Notes: generated by a model not told the origin, from the sequence alone. Numbered from the stretch's first letter, positions 8,311 to 17,092 are shown. The stretch: 52,484 nucleotides of DNA from Candidatus Saccharibacteria bacterium GW2011_GWC2_48_9 (GCA_001003725.1 LCPR01000002.1:1-52484), one strand, 5' to 3'. Program-made: numbers and translations.

Positions 8311-9507
8311 TCATAGCTTAAGCTGACTTTCGATCTTATCTGCAAGCACTCCAAAGTTTGCCACGCTACCGCGTGTTGTGATCGCAGGCGTACCCAACCG
8401 AATTCCGCTCGGTCGATACGGCGGCAACGTATCGTTTGGCACGGCATTTGCATTCACCGTGATCCCAATTTTTTCTAAGCGCTCTTGCGCCTCTTTGCCA
8501 TCTATGCCAAAGCTCTTATATACATCTATCAATATCAAATGGTTATCAGTACCACCCGCTACCAGTACACATCCACGCTTCTGCAGTTCTTCTGCTAGCA
8601 GCCTAGCGTTGTCTACCACCGCCTGCGCGTACTCACGGAATTCTGGCTGCAACGCCTCGTGAAATGCCACGGCCTTAGCGGCGATAGTATGCATGTGCGG
8701 GCCACCTTGCGTACCCGGAAACACTGCACGATCTATAAGTGTAGGGATATTTTCTATTGTTTTTTCTGGTTTCTTAAGTGGATTGCCTACAGTACCCTTG
8801 CTAAGTATCAGCCCGCCGCGTGGCCCGCGGAGTGTTTTGTGAGTCGTAGTGGTGATGACGTGAAAACCGTAGTCAAAAGGATTTTTAGCTACACCTCCCG
8901 CGATCAGTCCGGCGATATGGCTCATGTCCGCCACAAGAAGCGCCCCTACTTCGTTGCCTATTTCGGCAAACTTAGCAAAGTCGAGTTCTCGTGGATACGC
9001 ACTAAATCCAGCCATTATCATCTTCGGGCGATGCTCAAGCGCAAGCTTGCGTAGCTCCTCGTAGTCTATTTCACCCGTCTCGACGTCCTTCATGCCGTAG
9101 CGTACAAAGTTGTACTCTCGCGCACTACGAGTCACTGGCGCACCGTGCGTCAAGTGTCCACCGTGGTCAAGCGACATCGCCATTACCGTATCACCTGCAT
9201 CGAGCCATGCGTAGTACACAGCTTCGTTGGCCTGGGCGCCACTATGCGGCTGCACATTTGCATGGTCTGCACCAAACAGCTGTTTGGCTCGGTCAATAGC
9301 CAGCTGCTCGAGCTTGTCGGTATTTTCTTGGCCACCGTAGTATCGTCGGCCGGGGTAGCCCTCTGAGTATTTGTTGGTGAACACGCTACCGAGCGCCTCG
9401 AGCACTTGCTCGGATACGTAGTTTTCACTCGGAATCATCTCAATATTAGTAGCTTGGCGTTTTTTCTCCGCCTCTATTAAGTCAAATATAGCATCGTCTC
9501 TTTTCAT
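8311..9507 (-). CDS. glyA: Serine hydroxymethyltransferase
   Basis: PLP enzyme that interconverts serine and glycine and charges tetrahydrofolate with a one-carbon unit. 398 residues, slightly short of the usual 415. The PLP-lysine block [14 protein letters not shown] has Lys224. The N-terminal IEMIPSENY and [13 protein letters not shown] blocks are intact, and D-M-S-H-I-A-G lies near residue 194. A GAGAGGTGG ribosome binding site precedes the start, and a TATACT -10 lies about 34 bases upstream, so this gene has a normal leader. Confidence 0.96.
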   Translation of the reverse strand: MKRDDAIFDLIEAEKKRQATNIEMIPSENYVSEQVLEALGSVFTNKYSEGYPGRRYYGGQENTDKLEQLAIDRAKQLFGADHANVQPHSGAQANEAVYYAWLDAGDTVMAMSLDHGGHLTHGAPVTRSAREYNFVRYGMKDVETGEIDYEELRKLALEHRPKMIMAGFSAYPRELDFAKFAEIGNEVGALLVADMSHIAGLIAGGVAKNPFDYGFHVITTTTHKTLRGPRGGLILSKGTVGNPLKKPEKTIENIPTLIDRAVFPGTQGGPHMHTIAAKAVAFHEALQPEFREYAQAVVDNARLLAEELQKRGCVLVAGGTDNHLILIDVYKSFGIDGKEAQERLEKIGITVNANAVPNDTLPPYRPSGIRLGTPAITTRGSVANFGVLADKIESQLKL

Positions 9508-9573
9508 AGCAGACCACCTCTCGTATTGCTCTTATCTTTCTAGTATACACTATTGCACATATCTCATTTATGA

Positions 9574-9579
9574 TATAAT
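9574..9579 (+). promoter_or_regulatory. -10 box of HTH-murA, leaderless spacing
   Basis: TATAAT followed by seven bases and the ATG at 9587. Transcription starting at the usual distance would begin at the start codon. Confidence 0.7.
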
Positions 9580-9586
9580 TGTCTCT

Positions 9587-11116
9587 ATGAGCGTAGAAGA
9601 ATACCGTACAAAAATAGGCAACCTGATCCAGGAAACTCGCTTAGCACGCGGCTTTACACAGGCGCAACTTGCAGAAGCGCTCGGCACTAGCCAAAGCGCC
9701 ATCAACCGTATAGAAAAAGGTGGCCAAAACATCAGTGTAGAGATGATCGCACGAATCAGTGACGTCCTCTCGAGCAATATTATGACCATTAACCACTCTG
9801 GCAAAATAAACTTCCGTGTACACGGTGGCCACAAGCTTAGTGGCTCTATCGTCACAAAAACAAGCAAAAACGCGGCAGTTGCTTTGCTTTGCGCTAGCTT
9901 ACTCAACCAAGGCAAGACGACCCTGCGTCATGTCGCCCGCATCGAAGAAGTAAATCGTATCATCGAAGTACTCCAAAGCATCGGCGTCAAAACACGCTGG
10001 ATTGGTGACAGCAACGACCTAGAAATCACCCCGCCTAAGACACTCAATCTTTCGCACATAGATATAGAGGCAGCAAAGCGCACTCGCTCAATCATCATGT
10101 TTCTTGGCCCACTTTTACACCAATATCCAGATTTTCAGTTGCCATTTGCCGGGGGCTGCAACTTAGGTACTCGTACTGTAGAACCGCACATGAGTGGACT
10201 CGCACCTTTTGGCTTGTCGGTCACCGCTACAAACGACGCATATGTCGCTACTTCATCGCCGCATGATATTCAGCAGACTATTCTACTGACAGAACGCGGA
10301 GATACTGTGACAGAAAATGTCCTCATGGCAGCAGCACTCTACGAGGGTACCGTAACTATCCGCAACGCTAGTCCAAACTATATGGTGCAAGACCTTTGCT
10401 TCTTTTTGCAGCAACTTGGCATAGAAATAGAAGGCATCGGCACGACTACGCTCCGCGTGACTGGCCGAAGTAAGATAGATCAAGACGTAGAGTACTATCC
10501 GAGCGAAGATCCTATCGAAGCTATGAGTTTTATCGCCGCTGCTATCGTGACAGATTCGGAAATCACTATCAAACGCGCTCCAATAGAATTCTTAGAAATC
10601 GAATTAGCAATCCTGGCCACCATGGGCTTGCAATATGAGATTACCCCTGAGTATCCAGCCCACAACGGTTTCACCCGACTTGTCGACATCACTCTTAAGC
10701 ATTCGCGACTCGTTGCGCCAAAAGACAAGCTACACAGCATGCCGTTTCCGGGCGTGAACATGGACAACTTGCCGTTCCTTGGCCTGATTGCTACCGCCGC
10801 AAAAGGTCGCACTCTCGTGCACGACTGGAGCTACGAAAACCGAGCTATCTACTTTACCGAGCTCAGCAAGCTCAACGCTTCAATAGAACTCGTAGATCCA
10901 CACAGAGTGTACATCACCGGCTCTACCAAATGGAAAAACGCAGATGTCGTCGCACCACCAGCGCTCCGACCTTCTGTCGTGATACTACTTGCCATGCTTG
11001 CTGCGCCTGGCGTATCGACACTTCGCGATGTCTACTCTATCAACCGTGGTTACGAAGAACTCGCCGGGCGACTCAATAGCCTCGGTGCGAAGATAGATAC
11101 TGTTCGAGAGATTTAG
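9587..11116 (+). CDS. murA: UDP-N-acetylglucosamine 1-carboxyvinyltransferase with N-terminal XRE helix-turn-helix
   Basis: 509-residue fusion. Residues 8-64 form an XRE/Cro-type helix-turn-helix (LIQETRLARGFTQAQLAEAL, then S-Q-S-A-I-N-R-I-E-K-G). Residues 70-509 are a full EPSP-synthase-fold MurA, which transfers enolpyruvate to UDP-GlcNAc in the first committed step of peptidoglycan synthesis. The substrate lysine lies in K-T-S-K-N (Lys94), and the PEP-attacking cysteine is Cys191 in F-A-G-G-C-N-L-G-T-R, the equivalent of E. coli Cys115. Enzyme motifs look intact, so the HTH is an added module, perhaps for regulation (inference). Confidence 0.92.
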   Translation: MSVEEYRTKIGNLIQETRLARGFTQAQLAEALGTSQSAINRIEKGGQNISVEMIARISDVLSSNIMTINHSGKINFRVHGGHKLSGSIVTKTSKNAAVALLCASLLNQGKTTLRHVARIEEVNRIIEVLQSIGVKTRWIGDSNDLEITPPKTLNLSHIDIEAAKRTRSIIMFLGPLLHQYPDFQLPFAGGCNLGTRTVEPHMSGLAPFGLSVTATNDAYVATSSPHDIQQTILLTERGDTVTENVLMAAALYEGTVTIRNASPNYMVQDLCFFLQQLGIEIEGIGTTTLRVTGRSKIDQDVEYYPSEDPIEAMSFIAAAIVTDSEITIKRAPIEFLEIELAILATMGLQYEITPEYPAHNGFTRLVDITLKHSRLVAPKDKLHSMPFPGVNMDNLPFLGLIATAAKGRTLVHDWSYENRAIYFTELSKLNASIELVDPHRVYITGSTKWKNADVVAPPALRPSVVILLAMLAAPGVSTLRDVYSINRGYEELAGRLNSLGAKIDTVREI

Positions 11117-11132
11117 CCACCTTAGGTGTAAG

Positions 11133-11417
11133 TCAGCGATTTTTGATACCGTCGAGGTGTAGCACATCTGAATCATCACTATGTGAACCTGCGGTTTTCA
11201 CATGAGTTGAGTTAATCTTTGGACCATTTTTAATAACATGCACTAGCGCCATTGCATGCCCGCGTCCAAGTTCAAAATCTTCTTTAAGCCAAGCCACGAT
11301 TGTACCTGCCTTGACCGTAGGATCGTCATAGCCCTTACTCTTCGCTATTTCTATCAACTCTCTTGGAGTTTTTCCTGTTTTCTGCTCAATGTTGTCGAGA
11401 TATGCTTGAAATGACAT
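11133..11417 (-). CDS. DUF4287 domain protein
   Basis: 94-residue soluble protein. The pattern M-S-F-Q-A-Y-L-D-N-I-E-x-K-T-G-K-T-P at the start, followed by I-V-A-W-L-K and L-G-R-G-H-A-M-A-L near residues 40-60, is the DUF4287 family. Its function is unknown to me. It is convergent with murA and precedes tRNA-Gly on the same strand. A TATTAT -10 box ends six bases before the start codon, so the message is probably leaderless. Confidence 0.8.
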   Translation of the reverse strand: MSFQAYLDNIEQKTGKTPRELIEIAKSKGYDDPTVKAGTIVAWLKEDFELGRGHAMALVHVIKNGPKINSTHVKTAGSHSDDSDVLHLDGIKNR

Positions 11418-11431
11418 GTAGCTATAATAAC

Positions 11432-11457
11432 AAATACGCCAGAAAATCTGACGTATC
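11432..11457 (-). terminator. Terminator after tRNA-Gly
   Basis: On the minus strand ATACGTCAG pairs with CTGGCGTAT (one T-G pair) around a four-base loop and runs into TTTG. It lies just downstream of the tRNA. Confidence 0.65.
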
Positions 11458-11470
11458 TACATTCTATATG

Positions 11471-11545
11471 TGGTGCGGGCGGAGAGAATCGAACTCTCAT
11501 CGCTTGCTTGGAAGGCAGGCATATTAGCCATTATACGACGCCCGC
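11471..11545 (-). tRNA. tRNA-Gly (anticodon TCC)
   Basis: Minus-strand cloverleaf: acceptor GCGGGCG/CGCCCGC, discriminator A, encoded CCA, T-arm with GTTCGATTC, anticodon loop CTTCCAA (anticodon TCC). The anticodon stem has one C-A mismatch. Confidence 0.93.
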
Positions 11546-11627
11546 ATGTATTGCCTGTGCTAGATGATTATAGCGCAAAAATGCTACAATATAAAGTATT
11601 AGCAATTACCTAAAGAGGAGCGATGCG

Positions 11628-12038
11628 ATGACAGACCATGGAGACACGCCATATGTTGTGGATATTCAAGAAGCAACAGTAGGAAACGACACGTTTCGCA
11701 CCACCCTCTGGACTGGCGCGAACCTACAACTTACCCTTATGACACTGCAACCAGGAGACGATATTGGGCTTGAAGTACACGAAGATCACGACCAGTTCCT
11801 GCGTATAGAAGAAGGCAACGGCTTGGTGCAAATGGGGTCGAACAAGGACGAATTAGACTTCGAGGCTAAGGTAGAAGACGACTCGGCGGTGTTTGTTCCA
11901 GCAGGGAGTTGGCACAACCTCACCAATACTGGAGATATTCCCCTGCGCCTCTATTCTATATATGGGCCAGGCGAACACCCTCGTGGCACCGTGCACGAAA
12001 CAAAAGCCGAAGCAGATGCCGCGGAGCATACTCACTAG
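11628..12038 (+). CDS. Cupin-domain protein
   Basis: 136-residue single-domain beta-barrel protein. Cupin motif 1 is visible as G-L-E-V-H-E-D-H-D-Q-F-x-R-I-E-E-G near residues 45-61, and motif 2 as V-F-V-P-A-G-S-W-H-N-L near residues 87-97. His and Glu ligands for a metal are present. The substrate is not evident; small cupins of this type are often isomerase- or mannose-6-phosphate-isomerase-like. AAAGAGGAG lies ahead of the start. The C terminus is acidic and His-containing. Confidence 0.85.
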   Translation: MTDHGDTPYVVDIQEATVGNDTFRTTLWTGANLQLTLMTLQPGDDIGLEVHEDHDQFLRIEEGNGLVQMGSNKDELDFEAKVEDDSAVFVPAGSWHNLTNTGDIPLRLYSIYGPGEHPRGTVHETKAEADAAEHTH

Positions 12039-12047
12039 AGTCACGAT

Positions 12048-12572
12048 ATGGCAGACGATATAACTCAACGCATGATGGACAGCGCAGCGCAGGCAAATGA
12101 TGATATTGCCGCCAGGCCGTTTCACGCCCCCGAAACAGCAGGTAGCAGCATAGACAGAGCTATCGACCCCGCCAGATTCGCGCAAAGTGGCTCTCAGCTA
12201 CACGATGACCTGATGCGACGAGCACAGCAAAAAGCCTCTCTCGACGCCAGCATGGGTGAACAGCCTCAGCTTCGAAGCTACCAGAACTCAAAAATAGGGA
12301 GTATTGGCATGCAGGCAGACACGCGTCGCGAACTTGCGCTCAAAAGAAAAGAAGAGCGCAAACGCCGAGAAGAGAGATTTGGCGACAAGAACATCGGACG
12401 CATTGCTGAGCGTAAACGTAGGTCTCCTGTGGCCACTCGTTCCTTCGAAGAAACAGATACCAAAGACTCTACTGCTACGCGTCAAGAAAAAAATGCACAG
12501 CCCACAGACCAAGCACGTTCCAGCCCTTCTTTTCGTGAGCCATCGTCGAGAAACTATAATCCCTACGGATAG
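12048..12572 (+). CDS. Hypothetical charged, disordered protein
   Basis: 174-residue protein with no hydrophobic segment and no domain I recognise. It is rich in Arg, Lys, Glu, Ser and Gln, with a strongly basic stretch at residues 90-130, and is probably disordered or nucleic-acid binding. It starts nine bases after the cupin gene and is likely co-transcribed with it. It ends shortly before tRNA-His. Confidence 0.6.
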   Translation: MADDITQRMMDSAAQANDDIAARPFHAPETAGSSIDRAIDPARFAQSGSQLHDDLMRRAQQKASLDASMGEQPQLRSYQNSKIGSIGMQADTRRELALKRKEERKRREERFGDKNIGRIAERKRRSPVATRSFEETDTKDSTATRQEKNAQPTDQARSSPSFREPSSRNYNPYG

Positions 12573-12629
12573 CGTTTGACCCCTGGAATTTCTCGCTCGT
12601 ATCTGCTACACTATTTTCTAGGTCTTCAT

Positions 12630-12707
12630 GGCGGATGTAGCTCATCTGGTTAGAGCGCCGGGTTGTGGTTCCGGAGGCAGTGGGTTCAATCCCCATCATT
12701 CGCCCCA
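12630..12707 (+). tRNA. tRNA-His (anticodon GTG)
   Basis: Acceptor GCGGATG pairs with CATTCGC (one G-U), with the extra G at -1 opposite discriminator C as expected for tRNA-His. Anticodon stem CCGGG/TCCGG encloses loop TTGTGGT. CCA is encoded. Confidence 0.95.
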
Positions 12708-12743
12708 TAGAAATGCACCGCTACATGCGGTGTTTTTCTATGG
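12705..12743 (+). terminator. Terminator after tRNA-His
   Basis: Outer arms CCATAGAAA and TTTCTATGG enclose an inner GCACCGC/GCGGTG hairpin followed by a T-run. As with tRNA-Arg(TCG), the palindrome begins at the tRNA CCA end. Confidence 0.85.
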
Positions 12744-12766
12744 TCAAAAACTAGCACCGCTTATGC

Positions 12767-12772
12767 TATACT
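12767..12772 (+). promoter_or_regulatory. -10 box of DUF4260 gene, leaderless spacing
   Basis: TATACT, six bases, then ATG at 12779. No Shine-Dalgarno sequence is present. Confidence 0.7.
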
Positions 12773-12778
12773 AACTTT

Positions 12779-13207
12779 ATGCAACTTTCTTCTGTTATGA
12801 AACGTATCATCAGCCTAGAGTATCTATTTGCCGCCGTACTCATTGCCATATTTTTTGTCACTGTCGGCAACTTTGATTGGTGGTGGCTCATCATCTTGTT
12901 CCCGCTTTTTGATGTTAGCTTGGTAGGATATCTAGTCAACTCTCATGTCGGAGCTATTACCTATAACATCCTCCATAGTTTCATCGGGCCCGTATTACTG
13001 ACTATTGTCTACATCTTCACCACAGGCCACACCGCCGCCGATGATACTCGCCAAATTGCAGCAGACAGTTTCTTATTATTTGCCATTTTGCTCTGGCTAT
13101 TTCACATCACCGTCGACCGCGCACTTGGCTACGGCCTCAAGCATACGACAGGATTTGGCCATACTCATCTGGGTCACATTGGTAAAGCGAAGAAAAAATC
13201 GGTATAA
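12779..13207 (+). CDS. DUF4260 family membrane protein
   Basis: 142-residue protein with about four hydrophobic segments. The family pattern is visible: F-D-V-S-L-V-G-Y-L-V-N near residue 43, V-G-A-I-T-Y-N-I-L-H near 56, and F-H-I-T-V-D-R-A-L-G-Y-G-L-K near 107-120. The function is unknown. It starts from a leaderless-type promoter, and its end is followed directly by the promoter of tRNA-Arg(TCT). Confidence 0.85.
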   Translation: MQLSSVMKRIISLEYLFAAVLIAIFFVTVGNFDWWWLIILFPLFDVSLVGYLVNSHVGAITYNILHSFIGPVLLTIVYIFTTGHTAADDTRQIAADSFLLFAILLWLFHITVDRALGYGLKHTTGFGHTHLGHIGKAKKKSV

Positions 13208-13217
13208 TCAGTCTCAT

Positions 13218-13293
13218 GCCCCGGTAGCTCAGTGGATAGAGCAAGAGACTTCTAAGCTTTTGGCCGTTGGTTCGATTCCAACCCGGGGTACCA
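13218..13293 (+). tRNA. tRNA-Arg (anticodon TCT), probable integration target
   Basis: Acceptor GCCCCGG/CCGGGGT, T-arm GTTCGATTCC, anticodon loop CTTCTAA (anticodon TCT), CCA encoded. A TATAAT box lies at 13203-13208. The integrated element with its serine recombinase begins right after the CCA, and the recombinase reading frame runs into the tRNA from the other strand. I found no second copy of the tRNA 3' end in the window. Confidence 0.93.
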
Positions 13294-14875
13294 ATGTTCC
13301 ATTATTGACTCTTCGGAGTCATTTTTAAACTGTTGGGGCTCAGTTCTAACCCTATGTAATCTAGTCTTTATGCCAGGAAGTGCATTATGTACAGGAATCA
13401 TCCACTCATAAGGTGTTATCAGTATATTTTTATCAATTAGAACCGGGTTATAACCTACTGCTAGTAATATATCTCTTCGGTCACCATAATCGCTCTTAGA
13501 GAAATTGCCTGTAGCATTATTCAACTTTTCAAGTGTGTTTCCAATTATTTCATACCAGTTTCTTGCTCTTCGCGCTGCCTCTTCCTGTTCATTTTGCCGT
13601 TCAGCGAGTTCTAACTTCAACGAATAAGTCTTTAGCTTGTAGTCATCCGTAGATATAATTTCTTCAGTAACTAGTTCTAGCAAATGATCTAACTTCTTCT
13701 GAATATTATCAATCGACATAAACTGCATCTTTTGAAGGTCATCTCTTTGATCGATTTCCTTTTTAGCGATCTCATTGATTGCTTTTAAACCCCATTCATA
13801 TAGCTCTTGTGTAATTTCGTATTCATTTAATAATCCATTAAGCTGACTAAACATTACTTGTTCATTCACTACACCCCTCTGGCTACAATTACGCTTGCCA
13901 GTACAATGATAGTAATTATATTCTTTTACAGTCCCATCTTTAAGAGTCTTATTTTTCCTCTCGGCAGTAATCGAACATCCACATTCGCCGCATTTCAATA
14001 ATCCTTTTAACTCAAACTGCTTCTTAGATACATATTTTGTCCGTCCTCTATTGGCGAGGATTCGTTGAACTGATTTGTATTCTTCCCAACTGATCATAGG
14101 CTGAAAACTTGCATCATGAAGCAGATCTTCTTCATCTGGATCTGGGATCTTACCTGCATATCGAGGATTTGCAAATATACTATACAGTGTTGAGACAGGC
14201 ATAGGTGTGTTGCCGCTTTTTGGACGTCTTACAGTAAGATATCCCCATTCATCCATCATCTTCTTTATTTCAGGAACTGTATAATGACCAGTTAGATACA
14301 AATCAAATGCCCTATGGATTAAGGGGAATCTCACTTCATCTATTTCAACGTATTTATTTTTACTTATTGAATCAGTGACATTTCTGTAGCCTTCCGGTGC
14401 TGGACCAGAAAGACCTCCGTTCCTAGTTTTCGCGAATACCCCGCTTCACATTTTTACGCAGATCCATGATGAATTGATTTGATATACTTGCCTCTACACT
14501 GAGCAACAAGGCATTGTCCTCCGGCTCATAGCTACGGTCGTGAGTTCGTATCCTCTTGAGCTTCCCATCCTGCAATAACTGCTGTACCATGCCACTTTCT
14601 GCAGGGTTACGGGATATTCGATTGATCTGCCAGACTAAGATTCCCCTTATCTTACCCTGCTCTATCATTTCAAGCATTTTAGCAAATTTTGGTCGCTGAA
14701 AAGGTAACTTAGCAGATTTTGACTCCTCAAATATCTCTACTACATTTAGCCCTTCGTTATTAGCAATCTTCTTTAGCTCAAACAGCTGAGCATTTATTGA
14801 TTGGACTTGTCGATCTTCGCCTTCGGTAGATTTCCTAGCATATATCGCATATGTTATACCTTTTTTCATCACCAC
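13252..14875 (-). pseudogene. Large serine recombinase, frameshifted
   Basis: Site-specific integrase of the resolvase/invertase large-serine class, read in two frames. The N-terminal part (14875 to 14423) has the catalytic domain with A-R-K-S-T-E (active Ser) and N-R-I-S-R-N. It stops at a TAG after R-G-I-R-E-N. The +1 frame continues at once with N-G-G-L-S-G-P-A-P-E-G-Y-R-N, the normal family continuation, then the recombinase domain, a zinc ribbon (C-G-E-C-G ... Y-H-C ... C) and a coiled coil. One extra base near 14426 explains the break; sequencing error or programmed shifting are alternatives. The last residues are read from the tRNA-Arg antisense strand. Confidence 0.85.
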
Positions 14876-15004
14876 CTCTTCTGATATTCCTCAATAGTTA
14901 TAATTTTTATTGTAATTATTTATTCCTTGATGTACACAGAGATAATTGCAAGGGTAGAAAAGCATAACTATAGGTGTATACTTTTCTACCCTTTTGCCAA
15001 GCAA

Positions 15005-16060
15005 TCAAATTAAGCTGTAGATTTTTTCGCTGCCCTTACCAGATGTAGTCGTTAGCTCACCATCTGCTTCCATTTCTTCCAAAATCGAACGGAGTGTTTT
15101 TGCGCTGACTTTATTATCAATATCGACGAGTTCTGCAAGTATGTCTTTCTGATTTATACTATTTCCGTCAGATAAGATTTTAAATATACATTTCATAGTT
15201 TTTTGCCGTTTGGTCTCTACGAAATTACTTAATCCTGCATACTCAAACCTAACACTTTCGTCCGTAACAACTATCTCCATCTCGAATGGCTCAAGCTCTT
15301 CTGATAATCTCACCTTTGTTTGAGTTATCACTAGCTGCTTCGCTTCTCGATTTCTTTTAAGAGACAGATGACAGTCTACGGCTGCGAGTATGTCGGACGA
15401 ACCACGCATCTCTTGACTTGGGTTGTCTACCTTTCCGCTTTTTCGATTGTGGTGTGTTACAAGCACATTGATACCTGCTTTAGTAAATCTACGCAACTTC
15501 GCGAAAACCTCGGACATTTGTACCGAATCATTCTCACTGCTGCTGTGTATACGGACCAAGGAGTCGAAAGTGACAAGACCAATATTCTTTTCTTTACAAA
15601 TTTTTATTACTTTTGATATCTGAGCATCTTCAAGTTTAAAATTTCTCTCCACCATAAAATAAATGGGGAGTTCTGTTTGATTACCTAGCAGTCTCATCCT
15701 TTGCTGCAGCATCCGCTCACTATTTTCTTCGTCCACCATGAGCACTCCACTTTGACTCGTATCAAACGTTTCGAATAGCTGGTTACCAGACGCGACTGAG
15801 ATTGCAAGGTCGAGCAACAGCCATGTTTTAAAGGAAGCCGGTTGTGCCGATAATATAGTCAGCCCTTCCGGCACCAGCCGTTCTACTACCCATTCTGCAT
15901 CTGGATAGTCTTTAGTCATCAATTCCATGAGGGTCATTAACCCAGTACCAGATTTTACGATTACAGGAAGCTTTGCATATTCTTCGCGCCTTCGTGGCAC
16001 TACGATCGGAGTAGGCTCTTCACGATTTTTATTTATTATTGATCCTATGCGCTCAATCAT
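15005..16060 (-). CDS. RepA/RecA-fold AAA ATPase of the integrated element
   Basis: About 350 residues. A RecA-like ATPase domain carries a variant Walker A, A-Q-P-A-S-F-K-T, and a Walker B-like G-V-L-M-V-D-E-E near residue 105. A T-H-H-N-R-K-S-G motif near residue 205 is typical of plasmid RepA/AAA_25 helicase-type proteins. The last 70 residues look like a winged helix. The role is probably element replication or maintenance. The start at 16060 overlaps the stop of the upstream 58-residue gene; an in-frame TTG at 16081 is an alternative. Confidence 0.8.
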   Translation of the reverse strand: MIERIGSIINKNREEPTPIVVPRRREEYAKLPVIVKSGTGLMTLMELMTKDYPDAEWVVERLVPEGLTILSAQPASFKTWLLLDLAISVASGNQLFETFDTSQSGVLMVDEENSERMLQQRMRLLGNQTELPIYFMVERNFKLEDAQISKVIKICKEKNIGLVTFDSLVRIHSSSENDSVQMSEVFAKLRRFTKAGINVLVTHHNRKSGKVDNPSQEMRGSSDILAAVDCHLSLKRNREAKQLVITQTKVRLSEELEPFEMEIVVTDESVRFEYAGLSNFVETKRQKTMKCIFKILSDGNSINQKDILAELVDIDNKVSAKTLRSILEEMEADGELTTTSGKGSEKIYSLI

Positions 16061-16229
16061 GTGCATCTTCTTGGTTATCAAACTTTTTTATAGCTTCGCG
16101 CTCCTTACATAAAACAAATCGAATAATGCTTACAGCTTGTTCGTTTGTAGTCTTGTCATCTTTTTCTTCTAGAACTTGTTCAGCTAAGATATTTTGCAGG
16201 TTCTCTAGCATACGTGTAGAAATGACCAT
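16053..16229 (-). CDS. Small hypothetical protein of the element (58 aa)
   Basis: ATG to TGA frame of 58 residues, mostly Glu, Lys, Gln and Asn with a short helix-forming core and no recognised domain. Its stop overlaps the start of the ATPase gene in an ATGATTGA junction, and it lies just below the 82-residue gene, so the three form one operon. Coupling by overlap is the main evidence that it is real. Confidence 0.55.
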   Translation of the reverse strand: MVISTRMLENLQNILAEQVLEEKDDKTTNEQAVSIIRFVLCKEREAIKKFDNQEDAHD

Positions 16230-16236
16230 TTATAAC

Positions 16237-16485
16237 TTACTGCTCTGCTCGCTGATCTAATATCTTTTCGCCCAATGCTTGTGCTTGAACCATGTGACAC
16301 TCGTAATCCGATATTGCTTTTTCAAGTTCTTCGCTTGGGTAAAAAACTGTACATGTTTTGCCTTTGAACCGTTTCGATTTAAATTTCTCACCTGGTGCCA
16401 GATGATAGATCTCTTCTAGCAATAAAGCTAAGATCTCATCGTAAACTACTGTCATGTTAGTATTTATCCCGTTCGGGTATTGCAT
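16237..16485 (-). CDS. Small hypothetical protein of the element (DUF1413-like)
   Basis: 82 residues. A segment L-E-E-I-Y-H-L-A-P-G-E-K-F-K-S-K-R-F-K-G near residues 23-42 recalls DUF1413-type small phage or plasmid proteins; this is a weak assignment. TTAGGAGA provides a good ribosome binding site. It is the first gene of the element operon leading to the ATPase and recombinase. Confidence 0.6.
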   Translation of the reverse strand: MQYPNGINTNMTVVYDEILALLLEEIYHLAPGEKFKSKRFKGKTCTVFYPSEELEKAISDYECHMVQAQALGEKILDQRAEQ

Positions 16486-16880
16486 TTTATTCTCCTAAAT
16501 TATTAATTATTCGTTAATTAGTTTTTGCTGGTGGGGCGCAATTAATAGACCTCTCTTCAAGGCTTTGCGCACCATATTTGGTCGTCCTATCTTTTTACCG
16601 AATTGTTAACGAGCTACAGTTGTACGTCGTTTCGCTGTTGCTAACGATATCTTTACATCGAATGTCCAGTTCTGTAACAAGCGTAGCGCACATATTGTTG
16701 ACTTGTAAATAGTAATAATTTATGTGTTAAATAGAAATTATTCGCTTTTTTTGAATTAAAATTATACACGTAAATTATTTTGTATCTGTTATAAATTTTT
16801 AAATTTCTCCACATTCGCTAATGCCGTGTAATTCACAACGGGCAACATTTAACCTGCATTGCTGTGTACCCTGGGTCCTC
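16486..16880. other. AT-rich noncoding stretch at the element edge
   Basis: About 395 bases with no credible gene. It is strongly AT-rich with many A and T runs and partial TTAATTA-type dyads near 16500-16525. It probably holds the promoter of the element operon and the far end or origin of the element. No copy of the tRNA-Arg end is seen here. Confidence 0.4.
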
Positions 16881-16887
16881 AGTAAGA

Positions 16888-16893
16888 TATAAT
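16888..16893 (+). promoter_or_regulatory. -10 box of candidate small RNA
   Basis: TATAAT; transcription would begin near 16900, exactly where the first hairpin starts. Confidence 0.5.
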
Positions 16894-16899
16894 CTATCA

Positions 16900-17058
16900 C
16901 ATGTGGCAGAGCCACAATGGCCTAAACCAGTATTGCTGGCATGGTCAGCCAAAAAACCATCGTGAAATAAATGCTCGTCGTCAGAGTACTATTTCACGAT
17001 GGTCGGTACTGGAAACGGTATCGGGGGCTTCGGCCTCGTTGGCGGCGAGCTTTTTTGT
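16900..17058 (+). ncRNA. Candidate structured small RNA
   Basis: About 160 bases with successive hairpins after a TATAAT box: TGTGGC-AGA-GCCACA at 16902-16916; CCAG/CTGG at 16927-16939 (or the alternative GCTG/CAGC at 16935-16949); a perfect 13-bp stem with arms at 16957-16969 and 16990-17002; CGGTAC/GTATCG at 17004-17023; a GGC-TTCG-GCC tetraloop at 17026-17035; and finally CTCG/CGAG running into TTTTTT. The order promoter, hairpins, U-tract fits an independent RNA. It could instead be a long 5' leader or element origin. No known family was recognised. Confidence 0.45.
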
Positions 17059-17092
17059 TTGTCGCTGTAAAAAAATAACTACAGAGGATACC

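Noticed and set aside
13252-13300. C-terminal G-L-E-S-N-Q-R-P-type tail as a real protein domain
   Set aside because: This peptide is the antisense translation of the tRNA-Arg gene and not a protein motif.
16901-17092. N-terminal extension of the PH-domain protein frame
   Set aside because: It runs through the hairpin-rich region, has no ribosome binding site, and the start at 17093 has AGAGG upstream.
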